A DNA stretch of 64,000 bases from Galbula dea (GCA_013399015.1 VWZX01006702.1:434001-498000), one strand, 5' to 3'. Shown: positions 11,300 to 24,922, counted from the first letter of the stretch. The notes: generated from the sequence alone by a model not told the origin. Translations and numbers: made by a program.

Positions 11300-14200
11300 C
11301 CCAATAACTACACTTGAACCATGTAGATCTGTCACAAAACAGCTGGCTGGAAATGCTACCCCCCTGTTGTGTTTATACACATTACAACCTGATTTAGATT
11401 GAGAGGGTTCACAACTAAGTCCCTCCCAGAACAGCTTTAGGATTACTTTTCCAACAGCTGAAATAAATGAGGTCAGGTAAGGAACAGCTGAGTCCCAGGA
11501 CTTGATTTGAACCCCAGGAACATAAAGAATAATCCCAGCAAAAACCAAACCTACCCTTGAAGACAGGACAAGAGGAAAATTGATTGGGAGCGAAGACTGG
11601 ATTTGAGGAGCATCCTACTCCAATTATTTCAACCTTGTCCATGATACCAGCAAACTGCAGTGTAAGCTAAGTAAGACTCAAGGGGTTTTAGGCACTTAAA
11701 AATCAGCCCAATTTTAGCCTAAATTTTAGGGCCTTCCCACTTTAGTTATTGCAAAACCAGAGCTCTGCCACAGTCAGCATTTCTCCTGCAGTCTTCTTGT
11801 GTTAAAACATGAAGCAAGAAGTGGTGCTGCTATTGTTGTCTTCTCTTCAAAATGTTTAATTGTTCACTGTGGTGAAGGAGGACTTAAAAGTAACCTCAGT
11901 AGATGATTCAGTGGGAACAGAAGTGCAAAGTGCTCTGCAAAAACAGGCCTTGTGTTTGAGAAAGCTCAGGTTCTCACAAACCCAAAACAATTTTATGGAC
12001 AAAGAAGTAAAAAGCTCTAAGAAAATTCTGTTTCATCTCAGCTGCTTCTATGTGGAGGTATATAAGGAGCAGTATTCTCAGGCACAGTTGGGATGATTCT
12101 TAAACTAAGCATGCAGTATAAGCTCTTTAGTTCCAAGAGGGACCTCTGCCAGATCTTTGAGTTTTAATGCTGATGTTGGTAAATAATGTACAGTTTTTGG
12201 CTAACCATACAGGTACAAATTTGTGGCTCAGACCAAAAAAAGTAAAGCCCAGCACACTGACAGAAATTGATTCAAAGGTAGATTCTCTCATAGTTGTGCT
12301 CTTGTTCCAGGCTTTCAGTCTGAAATGAAAGCTCAGTGCCCTTTTGATTTGAAGGAGAGATTTATGGTTAATTATAGCATTTCCCATGATTACATGTTTG
12401 TGCTTCAGTGACTGCTAGATGAGGAGGAAAGTTCAAACAACTCCAGCACTAGCATGTTGCTCTATGGAAAGATCTGCATTCAGGTAGCTCAGTATGGGCC
12501 CTTCCTTATTTCCTTCTGAAGGAGAATATGTGACCAAAGTTACACACCATTAGTCACTCAGAACTCTGGCAGCAGGAGACAGGGATTTCCTCCACTCCTC
12601 CTGTCCCTCACCCTTTCTTCTGTAGGCAAGTTGTTCAATGTCCCTGCCTGAAGAATTCCAACAGCGGTCTAGGGTTGGCAGTGAGTTTAACTTACTGAGT
12701 TCTGTAGAGGTAAGACAAAATATTTTGCCAGGATGAGGACATAGATTTGATTATGAAAATGTAGTCAGATGCCCCAAATTCTGCTGTTGTATGTAGCTGA
12801 CAGCAGTGCTGCCTTGCCAGACTGAACATCTAGGCATTTCTCTAGTGCCTGAAATCACCTGGAATTCATGAGGGAAGAGGCTTCCTCATCCCTTAGAGCC
12901 CCTGTGGTCTGTGCCAGCAAAGTCCTTGGACAATACCTCCCACACAGCAACAGCTCTGAGCTCAACACAAAACAGAAGCTAAGGCCATTCTCTCTCAACA
13001 CATAACCAGGGGAGATAGAGCTTATGCTTTGCAGACAACTTCAGGGCTTAGAGTACTCAAGGAGAAGGTGGGAGACCCCTGGACTCTGGTCTAGGGAGAG
13101 GAAACCTGAATCTGATTAACAGCCTAATAAGTGAGCTGGTGAGGAGGGATGCAGCAGTAATGGACTCTAAAGAGAGGCAAAATGAGCAGTACTCTGCTTC
13201 TGTTGCTCACTGGTCATGACACCCAGATAGAAAGATGGGAGACCTGAGCTAAGGGCCCAGCTCTCTGTGCCATTGATTCAAAAGGTCTGATTGCATGTTG
13301 CACAGTGAGTATAATGTTAGTAAGTTCCCATCCTTGTTTCATAGCCTATGTTTCAGTTGCCTGAGGAGCTATATTTAAACAAAGCTTTGTTTACTTTCTT
13401 AGCTGGAGACTTCTATAAACAGTATCTCTTTATTTTAAATTTACATACAAGGAGAAGACTAAAAAACAAACTACTGTGCCAAATGCTCAAAGGCTTTTTC
13501 TCCCCACAGCTCCTTCTTTTATGACCATGGAAACATAGCTTTTTTCTTTCAGGAGAAAAGCTAAAGTGAACCTGAAAGAGCTGAAAACTAAAGAAGGTGA
13601 CAGATTTTAGATATGGGGTAACTAAGTATAACTGGAGCTGTGCTGGAGATACAGCAATGAAATACAAGTACACTCTGGAGATACTCAGTAACTAAATTGG
13701 AAGATTAGGATCACAGAATCCCTTGTTGTGGTGGAATGCCTGCTAAGCCAAAATGAAAAGGAAACTCTTGTCAAAATTACAGAACTTTCTCTTTTAAGGG
13801 AAAAAAAATAAAAAGCAACTACTTCAAAGTGAAAGGAAAATGAGAACAACTTAAGGCCAAACCTTTGAAACACAGGAATTTTGATTTGATGCACATACTA
13901 ATGCATGTTCCAAAGTAGTTGAACAAAATTTCTCCAAAGCATCCATTAACCTGCACATAGATGGTGATTCTCCTGCTCTTGGAGATGCTAGAGATTGCCA
14001 AGCTTGCTAAGGCAAAAGGCCACTTGTTCCTCTGAGGATCACCATCTGGGACTGAAAGCAGGGGGTAGCAGGGTACAGAGAAAGGAGTACTTTGAAGAGC
14101 ACTGAAGTAATGTTCGTTGAAGCCACTGACACCAGAAGGGAAGTGCAGAAACCAGCTTCTCCATGATAACTAACCTGAAGCTGTATCTTGGGAGCTATTG

Positions 14201-14570
14201 CAAACATACCATCAGCTGCCTCAGAAGAAGAAGAGTTTTTCACTCACCAGCAATGCTGAAGGAGCAAGGGGAGGTGTATTTCACTGCCCCTGCAGTGACT
14301 GTGGTAGGCTCCCACAATGAAGACAGGGAGATGCTGATTTCATAGGTGCTTTGGAGACCTGATAAGCATAGGTGATTAAAAAGGCTACAGTGGTTTTGCA
14401 GATGGCATCCTCTGTTGGAGGAAGGCAGAGAATTAGCCAACCCAGGAAAGAATTTGTCAAATGTAAGTTTAGGTCTGAGCTCTTTTGCTGTATTTCAGTG
14501 TAGGGAAATATTGCATTTTTGAGGTATTATTTATCCTAAAGCACATGTCTGAGAAACAAAGTGTCTGTGG
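11300..14570. other. Unique non-coding DNA, nothing recognised
   Basis: No gene, RNA or clear transposon recognised. Overlapping open frames at 11141-11548 and 11415-11642 (minus) have no recognisable motifs. Confidence 0.5.
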
Positions 14571-14670
14571 GAGAAGGCTGGGAGAGCTGGGGCTGATTAG
14601 CCTAGAGAAGACTGAGTGAAGATCTGATCAATGCTTATCAATACTTATCGGGTGGTGTCATCTAATCAAT
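14571..14670 (+). mobile_element. CR1 LINE relic, internal ORF2 piece
   Basis: The words 'gagagctggggctgattagc' and 'ctagagaag', then 'agatctgatcaatgc' with 'tatcaatacttatc', match the part of CR1 ORF2 that encodes the LGLFSLEKR-type segment. About 100 bp is recognisable and both ends fade into unique sequence, so this is an old internal fragment without the 3' tail. Confidence 0.75.
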
Positions 14671-17600
14671 CCTTATCCTTTCTGTCTTGGTTGCTCAGGA
14701 CATTAAAGATGGTAATTTTTTGTTCCCAGATATATTTGGTGCATCAAAACCTCCCTGTGAGATGTAGGCACTCCTTACAGACTGGATTTTTGCCCTTGAG
14801 ATGTTGTCCTCCCTTGATAGCCCTATGATCTTCTCCATCTACATTAAGATCCACAGCAGGCTGTGGAATAAGGCTTTACTCATTTTTATTGCTGGTAAAT
14901 ATTGCTGAGCACCTTCATAAGAAACTGCAAAGCAGGGCAAAAAAGCAAAGAGAATTATTTTCAGCTGAGTTAAAAAAAAGACTACTATTTTTAGTACTTT
15001 TTTTAGTGTGTTTACTACTTGTCAAAGGGGTTTTCTGTTGTCTGAAACCCAGACCACTGAGGTTTACCACTACTTGTATAACATTTTTTCAATAATACTG
15101 TTCCCTTTTAAATAATAGGTATGATTTGATGTGACTTTGGAAGCCCTCCTCTATCTGTGCAGCCTGGAAGGGAGGGTTTACCCCACAGTGGCAGTGAGAG
15201 AGGCTGCAGTTCCTGCATCTGACTTTGAGGTCACTTTGAGCTCAGCCAGGCAGGAGGATCTCTTACTGACTTCATCCATCTTGCTGGTGATAGTTAGGCC
15301 CAGGACTGTTTTGGTTTCACTGAAGTCTACTTAATTTCCTGGGAAGGATACAGTTCTAAATATAGCTCCCCATTTTAGTGGCAGGAATGTTTACCCATGC
15401 AAAGTCAGGTGAGGTAAACATTTTTTTCTTGGTCAACATCTTATTAATGGAAATGAGTTGAAGTATATTTGGCATCCTCTTGGCACACTGGAGCTAAATG
15501 GAGGGACTGTCTTCCTTGTCTGGTATCCATGATTTCTAATTTTATTTTCACTTGTAAAAGGGTGATTTAGGGATCTTTCATTATAGATGTGTCAGGCAGA
15601 GTGGGCATTGCAAGCTCTGAATCTTGCATTCATCTTTTGAATAACACAGCCCTGAATGAATCTGTTGACAGAAGCTGAGCAATTTAAAAATACATTTGAA
15701 ACTATGCAATGGGATGGGATTATGACAGAGAAGGGTGCCAGAGAAAATACAAGCTCTTACTATGCTCTTACAGTTGCTTAAGCACATACTAAATGCAGAG
15801 TTTGCACTCTCTCTTGCTTTCTTGTTCTCTCTTTCAAAGAAGAACCTATTGAGAAATAAATTTATTTAGGACTCTGCCATCATGCTAATTCAACTTTGAT
15901 TTTACTAATGGATTTGGTTTTGAGTCCTCTGAGAAGTCAGAGTGATCAGATCTGACTTGAGATTTGATTTAAACTTGTCATTTTAACATAAAAGAGATTT
16001 AAAAGGTATTTATGAGAGTGGTTTACTCCAGTTCTTAAAACAAGGATAAATTTCTGATCAGGCTGCTATTTTTTGGTAGATTACAATCACCTCTAAGCTG
16101 GTACTGCTGTACCTTTGAAGACCAGTAAACACTACTCTTTGCCAGCCATCCTCTAGAGCTTTCATGCCTTTTGACTCTTTGTGGTACTTTCTACTTACTA
16201 CCTTGTAGTGAGACAATTGGTTTTTTGGTACAGAAATAGAGGGAAAAAACAACCTGTAAAATAAATTGCTGGCTATGTAGAACTCAGTGGTCCTTCAGCA
16301 AGCTTTTGCACAGAACACACTCCTGTAAAGAAAACATGATCCAGTATTTTGTCTTTGTTTCAGGGCCTGAGTTTTTCTACAGTTGTAGATAGGTAGAGTT
16401 TTTACTGAGCCGGGCCCTAAATTCTGTGATGCCTTCATTGTCCTGCAGTAGTATGTCAGAGCCCCAGCTATGGAGAAAGACACTTTGCTAACACATGGCA
16501 AAATACAAACAGAAGTAGGGTCTTCTTGTACCATCCTTACTCATTCTGAAAGTCACCATCCTCTCTGAGGAGTCCCAAAGAGGGACTCTCTGTTCCCATA
16601 AAGAGCTGAGCAGCACCAGAAACAGCCAGAAGAGGTGGTGGGCAGTGTGTATGGGAAACTTTGTCCATAGACAGTCTTAATGGGAGATCCTGGAAGTAAA
16701 TTTGGCATTCTGGATGAACTGGACTCCTTGGGAAATATTGGCCTGCTCTAGTTTACATGTGTGGTAGTCTCAGTGCTCCCTCCATCCATAAACCACAAGC
16801 TCTCCTGGGCTCATTTAGGTGGCAGCTCAGGTAGTCAGCTGCATTCACGTTTCTCTAGTTTGGTGGATACTCAGTCTCACAGATAAATGCCCTACACCAG
16901 CAGTCCTAAGAGGGGTAATGCTGCTTGAACTTTTCCTTTGCTTTCTCCACCTTCCTGCTAATCCCTGCCCAGGGAGGGGGTTCTTGGGGAGCTGGGCAAG
17001 AACTGATGGCAAAATGCATCCTGCAAACGCTCTGGAAGGAAGTGGATATTGGAAATAAAAATAGAACAATTGATATGTGAGCTGAGCTCTACATTGGCAC
17101 AACAAGGGTCATTGGAAGGGCTTTGCAAACAGTAAAGGAGGATATTTAAGAAAGTGCCCAAGTTGCAGAAATCCTAGACAATGGTGTTGGGGGTTTTTTT
17201 TACTGTGAAATACTTCAGCAAACCTTTTGGTTCCTACACAGCACCATGACAGTGCATGTCATCTGTTGACATACAGAGAAAAGCTGAAACACATTCAGAC
17301 TTGGAGCTATTTTAGGCTATTTGTTGTAAGGCCTCTGCTTGGCTCAGGCTATGTGTTTGACTCACTCTAGACTGCCTCCTTCCCCAGTCAAGTAGCCGTG
17401 GGTTTGGCAATGACCTCCCTCCCGCAGGGAAGATAAGGCAGTTTGTACCATGTCAATGACCAGAGGCAGCCACAAAACATTAGGCAGGCTCCTGACTGTC
17501 GAGGAGTTGAAACTGCTTGAAAACAGCAGGGTCAGTCTGCTCTCAAACACACTGATATTATCTCATTAGTGGTGGCATTTACTGCACAGCACAAGGAGCA

Positions 17601-18230
17601 GAATAGGGAGTTGTAAAAAAAAACCTAAATGGCAAACAAATAGTTAGAGTATATGGAATTGTTAGGCAGGGGGAATGTTATTCACATGTGGGGTTTTACT
17701 TTGTTAAAGAAAGTAGTTGTTCCTGTGGATCTCACACAAGCAGCAGGTTATCACTTCCTTATCTTCCCTCCAAATAATATTCTCTTCCCAGCTGACAGGG
17801 AAGGAAGGCAATTTACCTGTCTTTTCACCCTGGTTTGTAAAACTTCTTTTTTTTTGACAAGGTAAGAAATACAGTGCTGTTTATGAGGTTTGGTTTTTGG
17901 GAGTGAGAGGCAAGATCTATTCTTCTCCACCCTTTCCATATATACCTTCTCCTTACTCCCATCAGACAGTTTTGCTGTCAGCTTCTCTACTGTCAACCGT
18001 AATGTCATAAATTTAACTTCAACTTTACTGTGGCATTACAGCACAAAGATTCAAGAGGAGACAGGCCAGGAGGATCAAAATACTAGACAATAAACCCTTG
18101 AGATTAGAAATAGCCTTTTTGTTCTTTATCTATGCATCACCTAGGCCAGGGGGTTCAGGACTGATGCCCCCCTGAGCCACAAGCACAGCACAAGAGTCAG
18201 AAGCAGGCAATCCCAGGAGCCAGGAGGGGT
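14671..18230. other. Unique non-coding DNA, nothing recognised
   Basis: No convincing gene or transposon. A + open frame at 15131-15334 and overlapping frames on both strands at 16819-17161 are short and lack recognisable domains. Confidence 0.5.
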
Positions 18231-18520
18231 GATGAGAGACGTGGGAGTGCGCAGGAAGCAGTTGTCTTCAGCAGCACTCTGCTACCTCCGGCAGATTATT
18301 TCCACCAGCCTGTAAACACGGTTGCAAACAGAGGAATGTTTGAGATGCTTTCACGACAGGACCTCAAAATAGAGCTGCTTAACACCATCCCTGCTAAGTA
18401 CTTCAGGATGGACTTTGACTTGCAGCAAGCCCAAGCCAATAGCGGCCGCACGCATGCCTGCCCCTGCGAGCTGTTGGCGTGAGCGGTTCTCACAGGCTTC
18501 GGGGGGCACTTGTCCCAGGG
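18231..18520. promoter_or_regulatory. CpG-retaining patch (weak CpG-island-like)
   Basis: About 12 CpG dinucleotides fall in 290 bp, against long stretches with none in the surrounding sequence. It contains a NotI-type GCGGCCGC at 18442-18449, preceded by a CCAAT box word at 18436-18440. In a CpG-depleted vertebrate genome such retention suggests germline hypomethylation, selection on a coding exon, or both. It overlaps the candidate exon at 18272-18478, which may be the whole explanation. Confidence 0.5.
18272..18478 (+). CDS. Candidate internal coding exon, gene not recognised
   Basis: A 207-bp interval bounded by an acceptor-like 'ttgtcttcag' (a tandem NAGNAG, so the exon may begin at 18272 or 18275) and a donor-like GTGAGC directly after 18478. 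The frame whose codons start at 18273, 18276 and so on is open across it; the wider frame is open from 18165 to 18477 with a stop at 18480, just inside the putative intron. The translation of about 68 residues is protein-like: it starts STLLPPADYFHQPVN, has MFEMLSRQDLKIELL in the middle, continues with AKYFRMDFDLQQAQ, and ends THACPCELLA. Charged and hydrophobic residues alternate, low-complexity sequence is absent, and codons often end in G or C. No signal peptide or domain is identified and I do not recognise the family. It could be one exon of a gene with large introns, a lineage-specific alternative exon, or a chance open frame in a CpG patch. No second exon was identified in the window. 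Confidence 0.42.
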
Positions 18521-21500
18521 AGGCTCTGCAGGGGCAGGGTTTCTCGTTCTCAGCAAAAGTGTGTGTTGGGATAACTTCCTCAGGAATTAATCCTCCTTTT
18601 AGCCAGTGATGTGAACTCACAGCTGTGATGGTGCTCTCTCTTGTGAGTAGTGAGTGAAGATACTCCTGTAATAAAGAAGTTCATGGGATGGCAGAGGCAC
18701 AGGAGCTTGGAGAGACAAGAGAAAGGAAATCAGAGACCAGCAGTGTACACTAGAAGAGGAAGCTGGGGAAGGGGCTCTGAACTTCCTTCTGTACATACAT
18801 GTTGCAGGCATATCATGGGGGATTTTTCTTCTAACAAATAAGCATTACACAGGAAGCTTTTTTTTAAAACAAAACAAGAAGCACAGAAAAAACTCCCCAG
18901 GTTTCAAGGACACAAAATAGTTCTTAAGTGTGGTTTCCTAAGATGTATGTGTCATTTGGAAGATAATCTAAAATCTGTGCATTCCCTTTGAAGAGTTCTC
19001 TGTCTGGGCATTGCTGGTGAACTGTACTTTCTTAGGCAGACTGAAGTGTATGCTGTGGTTTCTTGCCTGTGTACAAGTGTAGTTTGACTCACCTTTTGCT
19101 TCATATAGACAAGTGCTAAAGGTGAAAAAACCCTGCTCTTTATTTCTTGACTCTTCTGCTGAGGGAGTTTTCAGCAAACAAAGCCAGAGAGGAGTATGCA
19201 GAGAAGCAAAAAGAATGTGTTGAAACTGCAAATGCAGAGATACAGAAATATCCTGAGACTTGCTGGAACCTATAAAAAGACACTGAGTTAATGATTTGCA
19301 CCTGTTAGAGAAGGACTTGATGCAACTAAATGGACCAGACAACTTTTTTGTTCCCCCCCAAATTGGTGATTTCATGCTTTTTTTTTTTAGATCAGCTTTT
19401 CATAAAATGTGTAGCAGTGACTTTAGGCTGCATCCAATTCTGTGATCTACTGGGGGTTGTTATGTGAAAGTCAACTTTCAAAGAGCAAGACCCCTACAGT
19501 GTGTGTTGTCATATATAGGCACACTTCTTTATAGCACTAGAGTATTCAGTTTCAGACCAAAAATGCTTCTAATTTAATAGAAACTGTACAGTCCAAACCA
19601 AATAAATGGATATTGCAAAAAGGACAGGAACTGCACTAAATAACCCAGCTGCAAACCAGTACCAACAGACAAGGGTTTGGAGTATGTTTTGGGTAAGGAA
19701 TGCACTTGGTCATAACCTGGTAGGGAAAAGTTATCCTTCAGATTTTTGAAGCCAGGAGATAGGTAAAAGGTGAGAAAGAAAACAATGCAAGTTGCATACA
19801 GTCTGTAATACTTTTAACACTTTGTCTCAGAGATGTTATGGGTGAAATATAAATTGTTCATGGTTTACTTCCATTTCCTACAGTGGACTGTATTTGAATA
19901 GATATATATATATAGGATAGTTAAGGTCTTTTTCTTTTCACAAGGTTGCCAATATAAGTGTACATAAAGTTGAGTATGAATTCACTGGGAAAATATCCTC
20001 TTAAATGCTTTCAGAACTGATATCCTTACAAAAGATATTGTTATGCTGGCCTCTGCACTAACTCATTTCTTTTTTCTTCTTTATTTATTTGTATATCTAT
20101 CTGTCTATTTTCTGTATCCAGAACATGTTTACACTAGGTAGCTGTTCTTGGATCCATAAATGAAGCGAATGAAAAAAGGCTTTTTCTGTTTTTAAAATCA
20201 CTGTTGCCTGCAGTATAATCAGCTGAATATTAGGTCTTGATAATTAGAGGGGTCTGCAAATAGCAGGCTTCATGTTTCAGGTTTTCCTGTGCATACCTGG
20301 AAATATGTCACCTGTAAAAAAACATTCAGGCTTACATGAGAATCCATACATGTGAGAGCATGTGGAATCTGGTTTCTTCCTATTCTTGAGTAGGTCTTTC
20401 TTCTTTTTATAGATTGCTTTTATTTGTTCTCATATGCTATATTTAGCATATTTCTATTTATTTTATGTTATCACATGCTATATTTAGCTGGCTGATAAAT
20501 TCATTCACCCTCCCCCAGTTCTCCTGTGGATGGAGGTGCAGCCTGGCACAGCTAACAGTACAGCTCACTCCACCTGTCTCTGCATTAAGCTGCCTCCAGA
20601 TGGACCTGGAAAGACAACTAAAATACATTCTTTAAAGGTGAAACTGAGTGATTTGCCTGATCTTTCTTCCCAATACTGCAGTGGGTTGCCTAGAGTGGTG
20701 AAAGAGGCTCAGCCTGTCTGGCAAATATCCTGCCATTTTAATTGTACTCAGGAAAAAACACAAGGCATTTGCTGCAGCTAAGTGAGCAATCCAAAGTGGA
20801 CAATGTATTTAACACATTAAGGTTGGGAGTCTGGGCTGCATCATGCCTTAAGAGCTCTACTCAGGACAGCTCCAGGAACAGAGACAAAAGTAGTATTAAG
20901 CAACCCTCCCCAGTCCCTCCCTCAGCACTTACACAATCTGGCAAAGCCTTTCCTTGCACTGAGCATCTGTGTGGATGTGCTTTTTGCAGGCATGTGGCAT
21001 TCTAGCTACCTGGGAATTCTCCCCAGAGTCTCTGTAGACTGAACCTAGCATCCTGTGGGTCCTCTGGAGCACTGAGTGGACTTCTCTGATCTTCTTTTAC
21101 TTGTGCAACATCTCTGAGTAAACAGAGCTTTTGCTATTTATATCTGCAGTCTTCTGCTTCAGCCTCCAGTTAGCTTTTAGAACTGTTTACTGTGTGGGTT
21201 GATTCCAAACAGCCCTTTCTTCTGTTGGCATTTCTTAGCTGAGCTGTCTGCTGCTGTTTCCATTCTCTAGTTTTAGGGTGGGAGTAGAAGCACTCCACAA
21301 AACACATTCTCAAATGCATTTTAGATTTGGGTTTCTGTCATTTGTGCTGCTAGTGCAGCAGTGGACATGAAGGGAAAAGAAGTACAAGGTGTAGCTTGTT
21401 GTTAAGCTGCTGTAGCTTGGCTTCCAATGCTACCAGTTCATTCCAAGAGCAGAATTAAGACCAGCTAAAGGATATGTCAAGGACCAAGATCACATCCTTA

Positions 21501-24500
21501 AAAACTCCATGTAGAGTATTGGTTTTCTTTCCTATTCATCCACATTTCAAGAAGACAGAGGAGCCATGGAGACTGAAATTATTCAAAAAGCAACTCTTTG
21601 ATTTTTGCTACTTTTTATTTTGACATTTCCATGCTGAAAGCTCTTGACAGGAAAAAAACAGGTTCTAAAAAGAAGACATCATACAGGCATCTCAGAAAGA
21701 GAGGCACCAAAAGTGCCTCTCACTTTTAAAACTAAGCTCTTGAGCATCTCTGAAAAAGCAGTTGGTACAGAAACAGACTTTCATGTGACATTGGAAATGG
21801 GGCTGCTTTCTACTAGTTCCCCTGATGTGAAGAAAGTTTTACACACTCATTAGTGAAATACTCTTGATAAATAATAATATGATAGAGTTTGATAACATTT
21901 CCCACTATATCTGTAACACCCAGAGTACTTCTGTGTTAGGCACTCAGAGAACAGATTTTTGCTTACAGCTTGTTATGCTATTATAAATCATGAGGATTTA
22001 GGGAGGATTCTGGTTGTCTGAAATACATGTGTATAAATAAGCAATGAAGGGCAAATGACTTGCCATACATTGCAGAGGAGGCTGGGGGTGGTAATGCTCT
22101 TCTGCAACAACCTTGTGAGAGGTGAATATGCACAGGATATAAACACCAGCAAAAACCTAGCCTGCCACTGGGTATTAGCTGCCTAGAATATACAGTCTGG
22201 TGTGTCATTAATAACACTGATGTTTCAGAGGTAGAAACAGCACAAACCAGAATGGCTAAAGCAGCCTGTGGCAGGGACATGGGAAATGAATTCTCAGGAA
22301 AGATTAGCCAGAATCAGGGAGCACAGATAGCAGGAGATTCCCAAGAGATACACTGGAGACATTACTGCCATGAAAGAAACACAGAGAATGAATCATCTTA
22401 ATCTTTTTCAGATAGTCACCAAAGTGAAGAGCCTGGGGTCTAGGATGGCAAGGGGTGACTCTAAAATGAGAAGTATTTCCAGGAGCTTTATTTAGTGCTG
22501 TTGAAATAGTGAACAAATAGCCCAAGTCAAGAGCAACAAGGCAGAGGTTTAAAAGGAACTGGTTTGTTTTCTTTTGGGGAAGGATTTTTGAGATTACATT
22601 AGCTACGTATTTGAACTTAGAATGATAAGTTCTAGGGTGATTTGTATTTATTGGGGTTACAAGGGCAGGTCTCTGTGGACCATGAGGTATTTTTACAGGG
22701 CTGTTTCCCTAACAAAAATGGCACAAAACTGTATTAACTGGTCACAGATTGACAGAGAAACAAACTGTCTAAATAGAAGTGTTAGCTTACAAAAAGGTTT
22801 AGAAAAGACTTGAGGTGGGGGGAATTCCTACATGGTTTCTAATCAGTTGTGTATCTCTAGGTTGGAAGTTTTAATTTGGGTTTGTATTTCCATTCTCATA
22901 AGAAGCAGCTGAGAAAAAAAAGGCAACAGGAATTAAAGGTACAATTAATAACAAGGAACAAGAAGGAAGGAGAATAAGGAAAGAATGTGAAACAACCTAG
23001 AGAGACCCTCAGGGGAAAAAGAAGAAAGGAAAAAGAATTCTAGCAACCAGATAATTTCTAGAGGACAGGGTGGGAGCAAATTCACAGCTCCCTTCACCTT
23101 CCAGACTTGCTCATGTCTTTAGTTAAAGTTTCTTTTTCAGCTGAACCCTCTTTCTTCCTCCTGGGTACTGTAATTGGAATGGAATATTTCCAGCTGCATT
23201 CTCTGACACTGGCATAAAATATACATTTGCTTCTAAAAAACCAAGTTTTGCAAAGCAGATACCATGATAAAATCAGACTGAGTGACTTAGAGTAAGCAAA
23301 CATCAATTTAATTTTGATTTATGGGAAGAGATACATTTCTGTTATTACAACACAACATTGTGGGTCTGCAAACTACTGATTACTAGAAGGTGGGAGGGTG
23401 CAGCAGGGGAAAAGATCATTTTTTATCTTCTTCTACATTTCCCCCTATTAATCATGGTAACAGACAGGCTATTGGGTTAGGTGGAACATGTGTTTGGCCC
23501 AGAATGGCCAGTTCTATGAAGTGCTGAGTTCTAGAATGAAGGTTCCAATGTGCTTATTTGTAAGAACTGGTGTTTTTAACAGGTTTTTTTTCAGTTACAG
23601 TAATGATTTCAAGTCAGAAAACTGAACAAATGCAATAGAGATACAGAGGAAGTTGGTTTCACATGCATAAGGTCTAAGCTGAATTTCATACCAGGGGTTG
23701 ACATTAAATCCTGCCTATATTGCAGAAAGGACTTGCTTCATTTTCATGACCTGAGGTTTATTAACTACTATGAGCTAAACACAGAGACAAAGCAAACTGT
23801 GCTTTTTGGTTAGCTCATCAATGTGAACACGAGGAGGTGGAGGAGGAGACCTCTTATATTAGAGCTCTTACACCTTAGACCTCTTAGACCTCTTGTATTT
23901 TGCTGGTTTATAAACACATCTTTTACTATGTGAGTGTGTCCAAGACAGGGAAGGCACAAAAGTAGTAATTAACACCCACTATGGCATATTGACAGCATTA
24001 GACTTCAAATTTCAGGGCCTGTATTCTGAGACATGTGTCAGAAAACCAAAAGAAATGGAAAGGAAAAGATCTTGCAGGCATTTACCTGTGGCTGCACTCT
24101 ACCTTAAAATTGGTCTTCTAGACAAAACCTGCACTGCCTCCAGGGGCCCCAGGTGTCCTAGCCCAGCCCTAGCCATCTCCTGTGGGATGCCCAGGCTGTG
24201 GTGGCAAGCATTGCCCACCACATAAGGCTAACCTGAATTCAGAATGCCCACAGACTGTGTCCATCCTTGTGACAGGTCCCAGAAGGGTCCCACCCTCTAC
24301 TGTACCACCTGTCCTTGGTTCTGCTCCCTCAGTTTGTTATCTAGAGGTTGTGGCTTATTAAAGGCTGCTTTCTTGTAGTTATTACAAAGGTAAGCTTTTC
24401 TGTGGCATGGCTGTACTGCAGGCCATGGGCAGGACAGTAAAGCATCAGCTCACAGGCCCTGTGGCTAAGCATGCCCCAGAAATATGGTGCTGAGAGAGGA

Positions 24501-24845
24501 AAGAAGATCTAAAAGGCAGGGCTGTGCACTTGTGAGAGGAGTCCTCTCCACTCTTGACTCTTCAGCACAAGCACCTGGCTGATGCTGCAGGCAGGTGGCT
24601 ATTTCTTCCTGTGCTGGTGTGACTGAAAGCAGGCAGCAGGCTGGCTGGTCACAAGGACAGCAAATTCTTGTGCCCAAGAATAACCAGAAGGGAAACTGTG
24701 AAGAGGGAGGAGGGGGACTGAGGGAAGAGCAGGCTTTCTGGGCAAAAAACCCCAAACCCTCCTTGATAGATGTGAAAGAGCTAGCCCTGCCCCCATTGCA
24801 TCTCCTAACAACTTGATGTCTATGTTTGTTGGCAGCTAGGAGGCT
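18521..24845. other. Unique non-coding DNA with minor simple sequence
   Basis: No gene recognised. Small items: an (AT)n run at 19902-19914; two copies of 'catgctatatttagc'-type sequence at 20427-20447 and 20468-20488; an A/G-rich stretch at about 22910-23035; and short tandem 'ttagacctc' words at about 23874-23896. Open frames here (for example 18968-19375 minus) lack recognisable motifs. Confidence 0.5.
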
Positions 24846-24922
24846 CTTTTCTTTTTCTCTTTTCTTTTTCTCTTTTCTTTTTCTCTTTTCTTTTTCTCTT
24901 TTCTTTTTCTCTTTTCTTTTTT
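24846..24922. repeat. Pyrimidine minisatellite, 13-bp unit x about 6
   Basis: The unit CTTTTCTTTTTCT repeats with an exact 13-bp period (unit starts at 24846, 24859, 24872, 24885, 24898 and 24911) and is nearly perfect throughout. All-pyrimidine/all-purine strand asymmetry makes it a potential triplex-forming sequence. The lysine/arginine/glutamate-rich minus-strand open frame across it is a by-product of the repeat. Confidence 0.95.

Noticed and set aside
20677..20715. Possible CR1 word 'gggttgcctagagtggtg'
   Set aside because: About 20 bp resembles the CR1 ORF2 tail but the flanks do not continue the match.
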